52,225 nt of DNA from JBDRNO01 sp043811005 (GTDB lineage Bacteria; Bacteroidota; Bacteroidia; NORP154), in assembly GCA_043811005.1 (NCBI GenBank), contig JBDRNO010000022.1, positions 1-52,225 on the forward strand, read 5' to 3'. Both the position numbers and the translations under genes were made by a program. Positions 42,217 through 51,801 of this stretch are shown here, one piece after another. The stretch's first letter is position 1, and every line of letters starts with the position of its first letter. The notes under the pieces are model-generated. The model saw only the letters and a list, made by a program, of their open reading frames with translations. It made no database searches and was not told the DNA's origin.

Positions 42217-44679
42217 GTGAAAAAAAACTTATATCTCATAATATTATTTGTCTTTTTTGCAATTACTACCAATGCACAGGAGCGTGGTTCTCGTCATCAG
42301 GGAGGAGAGATGCCAAATGACGGATCTCTTTCAGGTACGGTACAAGACGCCAGCATAAAGAAAGCCGTTGAATATGCCAATGTAGTTCTTTACAGGCAAA
42401 ATGATTCTTCTTTAGTAACCGGTGTTGTTACCGACCAAAACGGAAATTTTGTTCTTAAGGACCTCCCTTACGGAAGATACTATGTTGAAGTTAATTTTAT
42501 CGGGTATAAGAAAAAGACAATAACAAGTATCAAGATCAATCCAAAGCAAAAGGATGTCACATTAGGTATATTTGAATTGAAAAGGTCGTTTACTGACCTC
42601 GATGAAGTTGAGGTTGTTGCGGAGAAACCCCTTATAGAGTTCAAAATTGACAAGAAGATAGTAAATGTGAGCCAGGATATTAGTTCTACCGGAGCAACAG
42701 CAGTGGAAGTGCTCGAAAATACTCCTTCTGTGCAAACCGATATTGATGGCAATGTAACCTTGCGGGGAAGTTCCAACTTTACGGTATTGATTGACGGTAA
42801 ACCTACTATCCTCGAAAGCAGCGAAGCTCTTGAGCAAATACCTGCCAGTACAATAGAGAAAATTGAGATCATTACCAACCCCTCTGCCAAATACGAACCC
42901 GATGGTATAGCCGGGATCATTAACGTGATCATGAAAAAACAAACCCGTCCGGGTTTTAGTGGTATTGTAAATGGCTCGGTAGGAACAGGCGACAAATACT
43001 CCGGTGATTTCCTGCTGAATTACCGCACAGGCAAATTCAATTTATTCGGAGGACTCGAATACAGTTATCGCAACAGTCAGGGATCCAGTATAATGGAAAG
43101 AGAGACCTATTTAAACGATACTACTTATTATTTGACATCAAATTCCGAACGTGGTAGATACCACGATGGTTATGTGATAAAAGCCGGAACCGATTACTAT
43201 ATAAATACTAATAACACACTTTCGTTTGAAGGCAAAACAGGGCTTCGAGGGCATGGTCATAATTCCTTTTCGCGATATCTTGAATACACAATGCCTGAAG
43301 ATCTTGATCAATATTACATTAATAACAATTTTTCCGGAATGAATAGAAAGTACTACAGTTTAAACCTGTATTATCAACATAAGTTTGAACAAAAAGGGCA
43401 TGAGTTATCGGTTTCTGCATTTTTCACATCACAGCAAGGTACCAACAGTGATTCTCTTTTTGAATATACTGCCGATGAAACCTGGGAAATTATTGGCTCT
43501 TCTACTGATAAACAACGCTCAAGCGAAGAAAACACACGCAATGATCTTAAAATAAAAACAGATTACACCAAACCGCTTGGCGAAAACGGCAAGTTTGAAG
43601 CCGGGTATCATGCAAGCTTTGATATAGCTGAGGCAGATTATACTTTTGAAAATTATGAACAAAGCTCTGGTTCCTGGTTAAATAATGACTCTCTTAGCAA
43701 TGATCTCGAATTTTCGCGAAACATACAGGCAATCTACGGAACCTTATCCAACCTTTTACTGGGCTTTGAATACCAATTAGGGTTACGTGCCGAATATACC
43801 GACAGGAATCTCAACCAGATAACTACTAACGAGCAGTATACAGTTAACCGTTTTGATCTCTTCCCTACATTCCATGTTTCAAGAGAACTTCCATTAAAAC
43901 AGCAATTACAGGCAAGCTATAGCCGAAGGATAAACCGTCCGAGAGATAGGTACCTGAATCCTTTCCCAAGATATCATGATCAGCTTAATATACATATAGG
44001 AAATCCCGGTTTAGAGCCGGAATATATCGACTCGTATGAATTAAGTTACCTGAAACGCATCAAGTCTTCATTTTTTTCAATTGAAGCCTATTACAGGCAA
44101 ACCAACAATAAGATCGCCAGGATAAATACTTTACAGGATGACAATATAATGGTGCGTACTTTCGATAATCTTGATAAAGATTACTCACTTGGAGTAGAAC
44201 TGATGGGCAACCTTGAACTATATAAATGGTGGCGGTTGAATATCAGCGGCAACTTATATAAATACCATATTGACGGAGAAATTCTTGATATGGATGAGGT
44301 AGCACAAACTATTAACACATGGAACATGCGGATGAATTCAACTTTTATATTAAAGTTTGGCACACGAATACAACTTACCGGCTTTTATACCGGACCCTCT
44401 GTAACAGCACAAGGCGACCGTGGCGAATTCTTTGTGATCAGCGCGGCTGTAAAACAGGATTTCCTGAAACGCAAATTCTCCCTGACATTCCAGGTCAGAG
44501 ATATTTTCCAAACCATGAAGCATTCCTTCACTTCCAAAGGAAATGACTTTTATACCTATCATGAATTTACCCGCGAAGCGCCTGTGTTTACCCTAAGTTT
44601 CAGTTACCGTATCAAAAATTACAAGCAAAAAAAACGCGAACGGGAATCTATGGAATCAGATTATGGAGAGGAGGATTAA
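42217..44679 (+). CDS. Outer membrane beta-barrel receptor (TonB-dependent receptor-like)
   Basis: This 820-aa protein starts at GTG (42217) with a signal peptide ending TTNAQ. An N-terminal carboxypeptidase-regulatory-like domain (about residues 36-115, VVTDQNGNFVLKDLPYGRYY) is followed by a plug-like region (about 140-235, with VEVLENTPSVQTDIDGNVTL and NPSAKYEPDGIAGIINVIMK) and a large beta-barrel. The C-terminus does not end in the usual aromatic residue but has a charged tail (KQKKRERESMESDYGEED). This resembles the outer-membrane beta-barrel group without a TonB box rather than classical SusC. The ligand is unknown. Confidence 0.88.
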   Translation: MKKNLYLIILFVFFAITTNAQERGSRHQGGEMPNDGSLSGTVQDASIKKAVEYANVVLYRQNDSSLVTGVVTDQNGNFVLKDLPYGRYYVEVNFIGYKKKTITSIKINPKQKDVTLGIFELKRSFTDLDEVEVVAEKPLIEFKIDKKIVNVSQDISSTGATAVEVLENTPSVQTDIDGNVTLRGSSNFTVLIDGKPTILESSEALEQIPASTIEKIEIITNPSAKYEPDGIAGIINVIMKKQTRPGFSGIVNGSVGTGDKYSGDFLLNYRTGKFNLFGGLEYSYRNSQGSSIMERETYLNDTTYYLTSNSERGRYHDGYVIKAGTDYYINTNNTLSFEGKTGLRGHGHNSFSRYLEYTMPEDLDQYYINNNFSGMNRKYYSLNLYYQHKFEQKGHELSVSAFFTSQQGTNSDSLFEYTADETWEIIGSSTDKQRSSEENTRNDLKIKTDYTKPLGENGKFEAGYHASFDIAEADYTFENYEQSSGSWLNNDSLSNDLEFSRNIQAIYGTLSNLLLGFEYQLGLRAEYTDRNLNQITTNEQYTVNRFDLFPTFHVSRELPLKQQLQASYSRRINRPRDRYLNPFPRYHDQLNIHIGNPGLEPEYIDSYELSYLKRIKSSFFSIEAYYRQTNNKIARINTLQDDNIMVRTFDNLDKDYSLGVELMGNLELYKWWRLNISGNLYKYHIDGEILDMDEVAQTINTWNMRMNSTFILKFGTRIQLTGFYTGPSVTAQGDRGEFFVISAAVKQDFLKRKFSLTFQVRDIFQTMKHSFTSKGNDFYTYHEFTREAPVFTLSFSYRIKNYKQKKRERESMESDYGEED

Positions 44680-44816
44680 CTTAACGTGGGTTCAATATAA
44701 AAAATATCTTATCGGGTTATATTATAAATCAATGCTCATGTGTTCGTGTGTTCTTGTACTTGAAGATATGACAAGATAGTTTTTACCAAAGGTTTCCTGC
44801 TTACGGGCAGACAGGT

Positions 44817-47800
44817 TCAGCGTACCATGGTAATATTCCCCTTTAAATCAATCTCTTTGCCATTAGTATATGCCCCCTTAAGAATATACACAAACACAGC
44901 AGGATTCATTTCATTTCCCCTATAGGTGCCATCCCAACCAACATTCGGAGGATATGAATTCTCTTCAGCCCATGCTTCATTTTTACTACCCTCAAAGACC
45001 TTCTCTCCCCAGCGGTTATATATTATAAACTCCAACCAATCGATCCCTCTGCCCCTCACATATAGTATATCATTAATACCGTCTCCGTTAGGTGAAAAAA
45101 GTGTTGGAATGAAAACTATCGTATCCTCTGATACTATTATAAGCACGGAATCTGTATTTACACATTCAGGAGGAACAGATGGATCATCTACACCAGTAAC
45201 ATAATAAACTGTGGTTACCGTAGGAGATGCTACAGGAGTGGAGCTATTAGGATCATCAAGACCTTCAGCAGGTGTCCAGGTATATAAGACTCCCCCGCTT
45301 ACGGACAGATCTGCACTTTCGCCCAGTGAGATAGCTGAGGTGTCCGGAGATGCATCAATTACAGGCAAAGCATAAACGATTACCGTTACAAAACCGGTGT
45401 CAGGCAAAGCACACACAGTATCTGATACGACTACGTAAAATGTATCAGTGCCAGTAGGAGTGATAGTGATTGATACAGTGGTTTCCCCTGTGTTCCACAC
45501 ATAGGAAGCACCGCCTGATGCGGTCAGCACAGTGCTTTGTCCAATGCAAATATGAGTTGTACCGGAAATACTAGCTGCCGGGGCAGAAGCAACGGTAACA
45601 ACAGCTAAAGCAGTATCTGTACAGCCGTTCGCGTCTGTTGTAGTTACACTGTAAGTGGTATCAGCAGTAGGATTAACCGTGATTGATGCAGTGTTATCCC
45701 CTGTGCTCCATGTGTATGTGATACCACTTCCGGATGCAATGAGAGTTACATTTTCTCCTTCGCAAATTGTGGTGTTGTCGGGAGTTACCAATACAGTTGG
45801 CAATGAATTAACGGTAACAATTACAACTGCGGATGTGTCATAACAGCTATCTGCATTTGTAACAACAACCTGGTAGCCACCTGTTGTTGAAGCAAATATG
45901 CTTTGAGTAAATTCTCCCGTGCTTATGCCATTGAACAGCCACTCATAGGTGGTAGCAACATCCGATTGAAGCTCAACATTGTCTCCGAAGCAGAAGGTTG
46001 TTGTATCCAGGGCAGTGATATTGGCAGTAGGTGAAGGACTTATTGTAATAATTACCTGGGTTGCAGGGCTTATACAAATACCCATTTCAGCCACATAAAA
46101 TGTATCAGTTGCAGTTGCACCGGATGTGAACGGACTACCTGAGCCCAATGTATCTGTTAAGCCAACATCTGAGAACCAGTATAATGTTCCACCTATACCT
46201 GTAGCAGTAAGATCATCAACAAGATCTCCACTGCAATAAGGTGAAGGTGAACTTGCAGCCGGTGCAGGGGGCGCTCCTGCATCACTGATCATAAAGGGAC
46301 CTGATGATGCGGAACAGCCATTGAAATCCGTTACAGTTAAGGTATATAAATCGGATGGGACATTAACAAGGTTAGCTGAATCACCCCCGACAATTGTAAG
46401 TGTACTGTTCACCCATTCAAAGGTATATGCAGGTGTTCCGCCACTAACTGTTATTCCCGTGATTGAGCCATCACTGTTTCCACAATTGCTTGAGTCAATG
46501 GTCATTAAAGAGATATCAATAACAGGTAAAGGATTTACCACTACCGTTTCTATTGCTGATGTGTCTGTACATCCTGATGTGTCAGTTACTATAACCTGGT
46601 AATCACCTGCTGCTGAGGCAAAGATGCTTTGTGTAGTCTGTCCTGTGCTTATTCCGTTAAGCAACCATAGATAAGTGTTTGCAGTATCCGATTGAAGCTC
46701 AACGCTGCCTACGTTACAGAAGGTTATGGGTCCCTGCGGTGTTATATTTGCTGTAAGCGGTGAATTAATCGTGACAATTTCAATTGCGGAAGTATCAGTA
46801 CATCCCGAACCGTTGGTTACAACAACCTGGTAATCGCCTGCGGTTGAAACAAATATGCTTTGTGTTGTCTGTCCTGTGCTTGCACCATTGAACAGCCATA
46901 AGTATGTTGTTGCGGCATCGGATTGAAGCTCTACGCTGTCTCCGCTACAGAAGGTTGTGGGTCCCTGAGGTGTTATATTTGCTGTTGGCGGTGAATTAAC
47001 CGTGATCGTTTCAATAGCGGAGGTATCAGTACATCCCGAACTATTGGTTACAACAACCTGGTAATCACCTGCGGCTGAAACATAGATATTCTGTGTTGTC
47101 TGCCCTGTGCTTGATCCGTTGAAGATCCACAGGTATGTGGTTGCGGCATCGGATTGAAGCTCTGCGCTGTCTCCGCTGCAGAAAGTTGTGGAACCAAGGG
47201 GTGTGATGTTGGCTGCTGGAGAAGGATCTATCGTAATTATAACCTGGGTTGCAAGCCCCAGGCAAGCCCCCATTTCAGCCACATAAAAGGTATCTGTTAC
47301 AGTTGCACCGGTTGTGAACGGACTGCCTGAACCCAATGTATCTGTCAAAGCCGCATCTGAGAACCAGTATAATGTTCCGCCTGTACCGGTAGCTGTAAGA
47401 TCTGCAATGGAATCCCCGCTGCAATAGGGTGATGGTGAGCTTGGTGTTGGCGCTGGTGGCGCTCCTACATCACCGATAATATGAGGACCTGATGTGACTG
47501 AACAGCCATTTACATCCGTTAACGTTAATGTATATGAATCAGAAGGAACATTGACCAGGTCAGCAGAGTCACCACCGACAACTGTAAGTGAACTGTTCAC
47601 CCATTCATAAGTATATGCAGGTGTGCCGCCACTAATGGTTATTCCGGTGATTGATCCATCACTGTTTCCGCAGTTGCTGGAGCCAATAGTCATTGAACCT
47701 GAATCGATAGTTGGTAACGGATCAACCGTAATAGTCTCTGTAGCTGATGTGTCGGTACATCCTGATGTGTCTGTTACAACAACCTGGTAATCTCCTGCGG

Positions 47801-49337
47801 CTGAAACAAATATGCTTTGTGTTGTCTGCCCTGTGCTTGCACCGTTGAACAGCCATAAGTATGTTGTTGCAGTACCGGATTGAAGCCCCACACTATCGCC
47901 ACTACAGAAGGTAGTTGCTCCAAGAGGTGTGATGTTGGCTGTGGATAAGGCATTTACTGTTACGGTTACAGTATCTGAGTACTTATCTCCACAATCATCG
48001 GTTGCTACCCTACGATAACAAGTTGTCTGAGCTAAAGAAGATGAAAAACTTAATGTAACACTTGTTTCTCCTGCGATATCAGACCAGGTCCCGGTACAGT
48101 TCGGATCTTCCTGCCATTGATAAGTAACAGCGCCAATTCCTCCTGACGCAGAAGCGCTATTGGTTAAATCTGCAGGTGTATCTCCATCACAAACATTTTG
48201 ATCAGAGCCAATTGCTCCGGGAATTAAAGGGGCAATAGTGACTACAACCGAATCAATAGCAGTATCCCCATTACCAACAGTAGCTGTTACATAATAAGTA
48301 GTAGTAGTGCCGGGAGAAACAGTAATATCTGAGCCATTTTCCCCGGTACTCCAGGTATATGCACCGCAACCGGAAACAACAGATAAATTTGCGCTTCCAC
48401 CTGGACAAATACCTTGATCTGCTGAAGCAGTAACAGAAGCAACAGGATTTGCTGTGATTGACCAACTATTTAGCTTAGGGCTTTCATTAGTATTGATACT
48501 TGTATATCTTAATGTAGCCATAATGTATAATGTATAATAAGTAACAGCATTTAAAGCGCTTATATCTATTGGGCTAACATCAAAGCCAGTACTGTTACCT
48601 GCCAAATCGCCATCAGGTATTATAGCAGGAGTTCCTGAATTATCATAATATAAATGAATTTTTATGTCTCCGTAAGTTTCATCATCATCCCATCTTAACT
48701 CATCATAATTTGAAGCACACTGAAAATTAGAAAATTCAATTATTGGAGACAAGATTGTATTTTCGAAATCGGTAAAAGTACCTTGTAGTCTTGCAGCGGT
48801 TCCTGCTCCGCTTTCTTCCTGTAATACACAGCCATTATCATTTTCTCCCGGGTTATCATCAACTAAAATAGTTAATGCATTATTTTCTGACCATCCTACT
48901 CTACTAATTACTTCTTCAACAATATTATCTACTCCGGAAACAGAATGAATTCCATCATTACCATATGTAAAAATCATAGACCAATCCACACTACCGGTGG
49001 TTTTCGGATATGTATCTAAAGAACCGGATAACGCAGGAGCATTGTCAATATCATAAGCAGTAACATCAACATCTACCGTTGCAGCATCATAAGAAGGACA
49101 ACCATCACTATCCCATAAATAATAAGTTGCCGTTAAAATGTCAGCAGCATTAGGAATAGGGACATTAAGAAATCTTGTTCCATTATGAATATCTCCCGTA
49201 CAATTACTATTTTGATATCCGATAGTCATGTAGTTAACAACAGGATACCAGGATGCACATTCTTTAACACCGTCATCTGTTGTTCTAAAATCAAAAAGCC
49301 CCTCTTGCAGAATAAATATAGTCAGTATTATTACCAT
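44817..49337 (-). CDS. T9SS type B adhesin-like giant protein, 3' part of a frameshifted gene
   Basis: This 1506-aa frame has no signal peptide of its own. Its start overlaps the end of the 49291-50307 frame by 47 bp, and the two are almost certainly one gene (about 1829 aa). It has five Ig-like repeats of about 75 aa (NITPLGSTTFCSGDSAELQS ... GDYQVVV), two SprB-like modules (ITGITISGGTPAYTYEWVNS), and two modules with YCSGDSI ... GGTLYWFSD. These form a duplicated supermodule of about 250 aa. The C-terminal type B (CHU_C) sorting domain reads FIPTLFSPNGDGINDILYVR ... YNRWGEKVFEG ... GWDGTYRGNEM ... KGNITMVR. It lies next to a PorP/SprF-like gene, as T9SS adhesins often do. A surface adhesin function is inferred. 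Confidence 0.85.
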   Translation of the reverse strand: MVIILTIFILQEGLFDFRTTDDGVKECASWYPVVNYMTIGYQNSNCTGDIHNGTRFLNVPIPNAADILTATYYLWDSDGCPSYDAATVDVDVTAYDIDNAPALSGSLDTYPKTTGSVDWSMIFTYGNDGIHSVSGVDNIVEEVISRVGWSENNALTILVDDNPGENDNGCVLQEESGAGTAARLQGTFTDFENTILSPIIEFSNFQCASNYDELRWDDDETYGDIKIHLYYDNSGTPAIIPDGDLAGNSTGFDVSPIDISALNAVTYYTLYIMATLRYTSINTNESPKLNSWSITANPVASVTASADQGICPGGSANLSVVSGCGAYTWSTGENGSDITVSPGTTTTYYVTATVGNGDTAIDSVVVTIAPLIPGAIGSDQNVCDGDTPADLTNSASASGGIGAVTYQWQEDPNCTGTWSDIAGETSVTLSFSSSLAQTTCYRRVATDDCGDKYSDTVTVTVNALSTANITPLGATTFCSGDSVGLQSGTATTYLWLFNGASTGQTTQSIFVSAAGDYQVVVTDTSGCTDTSATETITVDPLPTIDSGSMTIGSSNCGNSDGSITGITISGGTPAYTYEWVNSSLTVVGGDSADLVNVPSDSYTLTLTDVNGCSVTSGPHIIGDVGAPPAPTPSSPSPYCSGDSIADLTATGTGGTLYWFSDAALTDTLGSGSPFTTGATVTDTFYVAEMGACLGLATQVIITIDPSPAANITPLGSTTFCSGDSAELQSDAATTYLWIFNGSSTGQTTQNIYVSAAGDYQVVVTNSSGCTDTSAIETITVNSPPTANITPQGPTTFCSGDSVELQSDAATTYLWLFNGASTGQTTQSIFVSTAGDYQVVVTNGSGCTDTSAIEIVTINSPLTANITPQGPITFCNVGSVELQSDTANTYLWLLNGISTGQTTQSIFASAAGDYQVIVTDTSGCTDTSAIETVVVNPLPVIDISLMTIDSSNCGNSDGSITGITVSGGTPAYTFEWVNSTLTIVGGDSANLVNVPSDLYTLTVTDFNGCSASSGPFMISDAGAPPAPAASSPSPYCSGDLVDDLTATGIGGTLYWFSDVGLTDTLGSGSPFTSGATATDTFYVAEMGICISPATQVIITISPSPTANITALDTTTFCFGDNVELQSDVATTYEWLFNGISTGEFTQSIFASTTGGYQVVVTNADSCYDTSAVVIVTVNSLPTVLVTPDNTTICEGENVTLIASGSGITYTWSTGDNTASITVNPTADTTYSVTTTDANGCTDTALAVVTVASAPAASISGTTHICIGQSTVLTASGGASYVWNTGETTVSITITPTGTDTFYVVVSDTVCALPDTGFVTVIVYALPVIDASPDTSAISLGESADLSVSGGVLYTWTPAEGLDDPNSSTPVASPTVTTVYYVTGVDDPSVPPECVNTDSVLIIVSEDTIVFIPTLFSPNGDGINDILYVRGRGIDWLEFIIYNRWGEKVFEGSKNEAWAEENSYPPNVGWDGTYRGNEMNPAVFVYILKGAYTNGKEIDLKGNITMVR

Positions 49338-50307
49338 TTACAGTGTTGTTAATATAACTTCCTGTATATGTTCCTTCTGTAAATTGCACTTCTGCTGTTT
49401 GATGCCACCCATAATCAGCGCTTGTGCTATTATAAGTAAAAGACCATGTTTGAGTTGACCAGCTTCCCCATGTTAAGCCACCATCGTCAGATGCTTTTGC
49501 CCTCACATAATAAACTACACCTTGTGTTGTTGGCAAAGCAGGAGATAAACTATCACAAAAGATATCATATTTTGTGCCTGATGAATATGTGCCTGATATT
49601 GTTTGAGTATATGCTGTTCCTGTAAAATCATCTTCTGTATTTATTTCAACATAGTATGAGTCGTATGAACCACTATGTGTTGAAGAAAGGGCAAAAATCG
49701 GAGTTATGGCTGTTCTAATATTATCAAAATAAACAGAAGTATTATTATCTGATTTATTATAGAATGTAGGTGAAGAAGGGGCTGCTGCCAGTATATTAAC
49801 ATTATAATCTTCAACCTCACCATCATAATTTGTTTCACATGAAGTAGCATCTGAACTATACTTTGCGGAAACCCTCATTCTTGTAGCACCAATTGATGCT
49901 CCTGATGGAACAGGAACACTATATGGTGAAGCAGTAGTTGGACCATCACTAACATTATTAGCAGTTCCCATATCGTATTCTTCTCCTGCATCTAAAAAAT
50001 CCTCATCATTATTCCAATCAATCCATATAATTGAATGTATAGTATAAGGACCATCTGTATTTACCTGAACTGTTAAATCATATGAATTCCCAATAGTTAC
50101 ATCTGTTGATTGAGATGTATAATCATTATATGCAGCAGGTTTTGCTGTTGAATTATCTATTGTGTTGAAAATGACCCTGGTAGCACTTGTGTTATATGTC
50201 ATATTGCCATTTGATGGACAATACTGGGCATTTACATAAATATTACTAAATATAAATACAATAGCGAAAAATAATTTATAATTCAATGTGGGTAGAATTG
50301 ATTTCAC
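49291..50307 (-). CDS. N-terminal part of the type B adhesin (GEVED domain), truncated by frameshift
   Basis: This 338-aa frame has a signal peptide (MKSILPTLNYKLFFAIVFIF ... VNAQ) and a GEVED-type domain (IIWIDWNNDEDFLDAGEEYD, then TRMRVSAKYSS and the NYDGEVEDYNV end), followed by a fibronectin-like segment. It stops at TGA (49291-49293) just after a T5 run (minus strand). With one T fewer the frame continues from SARGAF into DFRTTDDGVK of the next frame. Either a true frameshift mutation or a homopolymer sequencing error is likely. Confidence 0.82.
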   Translation of the reverse strand: MKSILPTLNYKLFFAIVFIFSNIYVNAQYCPSNGNMTYNTSATRVIFNTIDNSTAKPAAYNDYTSQSTDVTIGNSYDLTVQVNTDGPYTIHSIIWIDWNNDEDFLDAGEEYDMGTANNVSDGPTTASPYSVPVPSGASIGATRMRVSAKYSSDATSCETNYDGEVEDYNVNILAAAPSSPTFYNKSDNNTSVYFDNIRTAITPIFALSSTHSGSYDSYYVEINTEDDFTGTAYTQTISGTYSSGTKYDIFCDSLSPALPTTQGVVYYVRAKASDDGGLTWGSWSTQTWSFTYNSTSADYGWHQTAEVQFTEGTYTGSYINNTVNGNNTDYIYSARGAF

Positions 50308-50739
50308 AGTTTATTATTAATTAAATTTTTATTTTCTATTTACAAAAATAACAAAATTATAATAAAAAAACGCGAATGGGAATCTATGGAAAGAACATAA
50401 CTTCGTAAATTGATTAAAAAAGAAAAATGCATTAAATTTGAGTGAAGAAAAAATATGATATTGTCACTGGTTTCTGGCCTTCGCCTGCCAAAGCAGGCTA
50501 CGGCCTGCGAAGGCTGGTTACTGGTTGCTGGTAGGGATTACTTCCCTATAATGTTATCGAAAAAACCAGAAGCCAGAAGCCAGATACCAGTAGCTGTTTA
50601 TTAAAAGCACAAAGGACAGATTTCAATATAAGTTCATTAAAAACATTGAAATACGAAGTATTCACGAGGGGTTTTGTGCGGCATGCCTAAAGGTATGAGT
50701 AAATTCCGATACAATAAATTATTGAGAGGGCTATTAATA
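50308..50739. repeat. Repeat-filled gap with a 36-bp palindrome and a receptor-gene fragment
   Basis: About 50366-50391 nearly repeats the 3' coding end of the 42217 receptor gene (44631-44656), with one mismatch over 26 bp. Then comes an inverted family A copy (50391-50713) with an arm AAGAACATAACTTCGTAAAT, the 36-bp palindrome (50478-50513), TGGTTACTGGTTGCTGG low complexity, and the GAGGGGTTTTGTGCGGCATG block also found near 23240-23285. No gene is seen. Confidence 0.68.
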
Positions 50740-51789
50740 TTAAAGAAACTTCGGTTCGGATTTAGCTTTAGCGAATGGATTTGGTGTTATAAATATCAGC
50801 GATATCTCAAACCCGCCTTTGCCAAGGGAAACATCTCTTAATCCCGATATATTTACATCATAGCTGATGCCTATCTTCCACTTTGCCAATTCCATGATGG
50901 CTGCTACAACGATGGCATCGTTAAACCTGTAACCGCCCCCTATAGAGAAAGCGCTTCCTTTAACATTCCCAGTATATTTAGAACTTTCTTTTAAAACATA
51001 CCTGATCAAAGCGCCTGCGTTCACTTCATAAGACTGGCCTTGTTTTAAGAACAGGATGTTCGGAATTATAGACGTATTCGTATTTTTCAGGTTTATCTCA
51101 CCGCCTCCATGCAGAACAAGCTTGGAATATAATTTTTCGTACAGGTCATAAAAAGACTGATCCGGTCTGTTGATATGGAACAGCGCTGCCCCGGCATGGA
51201 TCTTATTGGATTCATCTGATGTGAAGTTCCATAGTATTCCAGCAGCAAAATCACCATAGGAATAATTTTCAAAAGTATTTGTCTCACCTGTAGACCAGTC
51301 GGGATGATATTCGGTTCCATCGAATTGTTTATCACTTTTCAGCTTTGTAAAATCAATGCTTCGTCTTGAAAATGCACCCTGCAAGCCAATGGAAAAATTA
51401 TTACTCTTATTTACCGATTTATTGGCAGAGAGGGAAAGAACGGCTTGGTTTGTACTGAAATTCAAATCCCCTGCCCTGTCGTTCAAAAAAGAGACGCCAA
51501 TCCCCAGGGAACCGTCAGTGATCTTCTCCCTGTAAAAAGGCATATCAAGAGAGACCGATAGTGTTTTGTAAGGAAAGGCAATGCTTCTCCATTGATCCTT
51601 ATAATTATTTATTGCCCTGAAATTCCCTTTAAAAACCCCGGCAGCAGCAGGATTTAATGTTAATGGCGAATGATAGAACTGGGAAAAGTGGATGTCTTGT
51701 CCTTCGGCTTCGCTCAGGATACACAGATTACACAGATTGGCAAAGATTACACAGATTATTAATGCTATGAGTTTTGTTGTTTTTTCCAT
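50740..51789 (-). CDS. PorP/SprF family T9SS membrane protein
   Basis: This is an outer-membrane beta-barrel of the PorP/SprF type, which associates with T9SS and is linked to secretion or surface attachment of large adhesins. The mature start QDIHFSQFYHSPLTLNPAAAGVFKGNFRAINNYKDQW is diagnostic (cited here in pieces: DIHFSQFYHSPLTLNPAAAG). Beta strands follow to GFEISLIFITPNPF. At 349 aa it is typical. The signal peptide is unusual: between the hydrophobic core and QDIHF lie residues encoded by dispersed repeats (NLCNLCILSEAEG). It lies upstream of the type B adhesin in the same direction, a common functional pairing. Confidence 0.9.
   Translation of the reverse strand: MEKTTKLIALIICVIFANLCNLCILSEAEGQDIHFSQFYHSPLTLNPAAAGVFKGNFRAINNYKDQWRSIAFPYKTLSVSLDMPFYREKITDGSLGIGVSFLNDRAGDLNFSTNQAVLSLSANKSVNKSNNFSIGLQGAFSRRSIDFTKLKSDKQFDGTEYHPDWSTGETNTFENYSYGDFAAGILWNFTSDESNKIHAGAALFHINRPDQSFYDLYEKLYSKLVLHGGGEINLKNTNTSIIPNILFLKQGQSYEVNAGALIRYVLKESSKYTGNVKGSAFSIGGGYRFNDAIVVAAIMELAKWKIGISYDVNISGLRDVSLGKGGFEISLIFITPNPFAKAKSEPKFL
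51701..51760. repeat. Dispersed repeats within the porP/sprF-like signal-peptide region
   Basis: CCTTCGGCTTCGCTCAGGAT (51701-51720) is followed by two or three units of CACAGATTACACAGATT-type sequence (51722-51757). Both words are intergenic repeats in this window or phylum (the second resembles 16733-16760 and 37061-37085), yet here they are in the reading frame. Confidence 0.6.
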
Positions 51790-51801
51790 TTTTATAATTT
51801 A

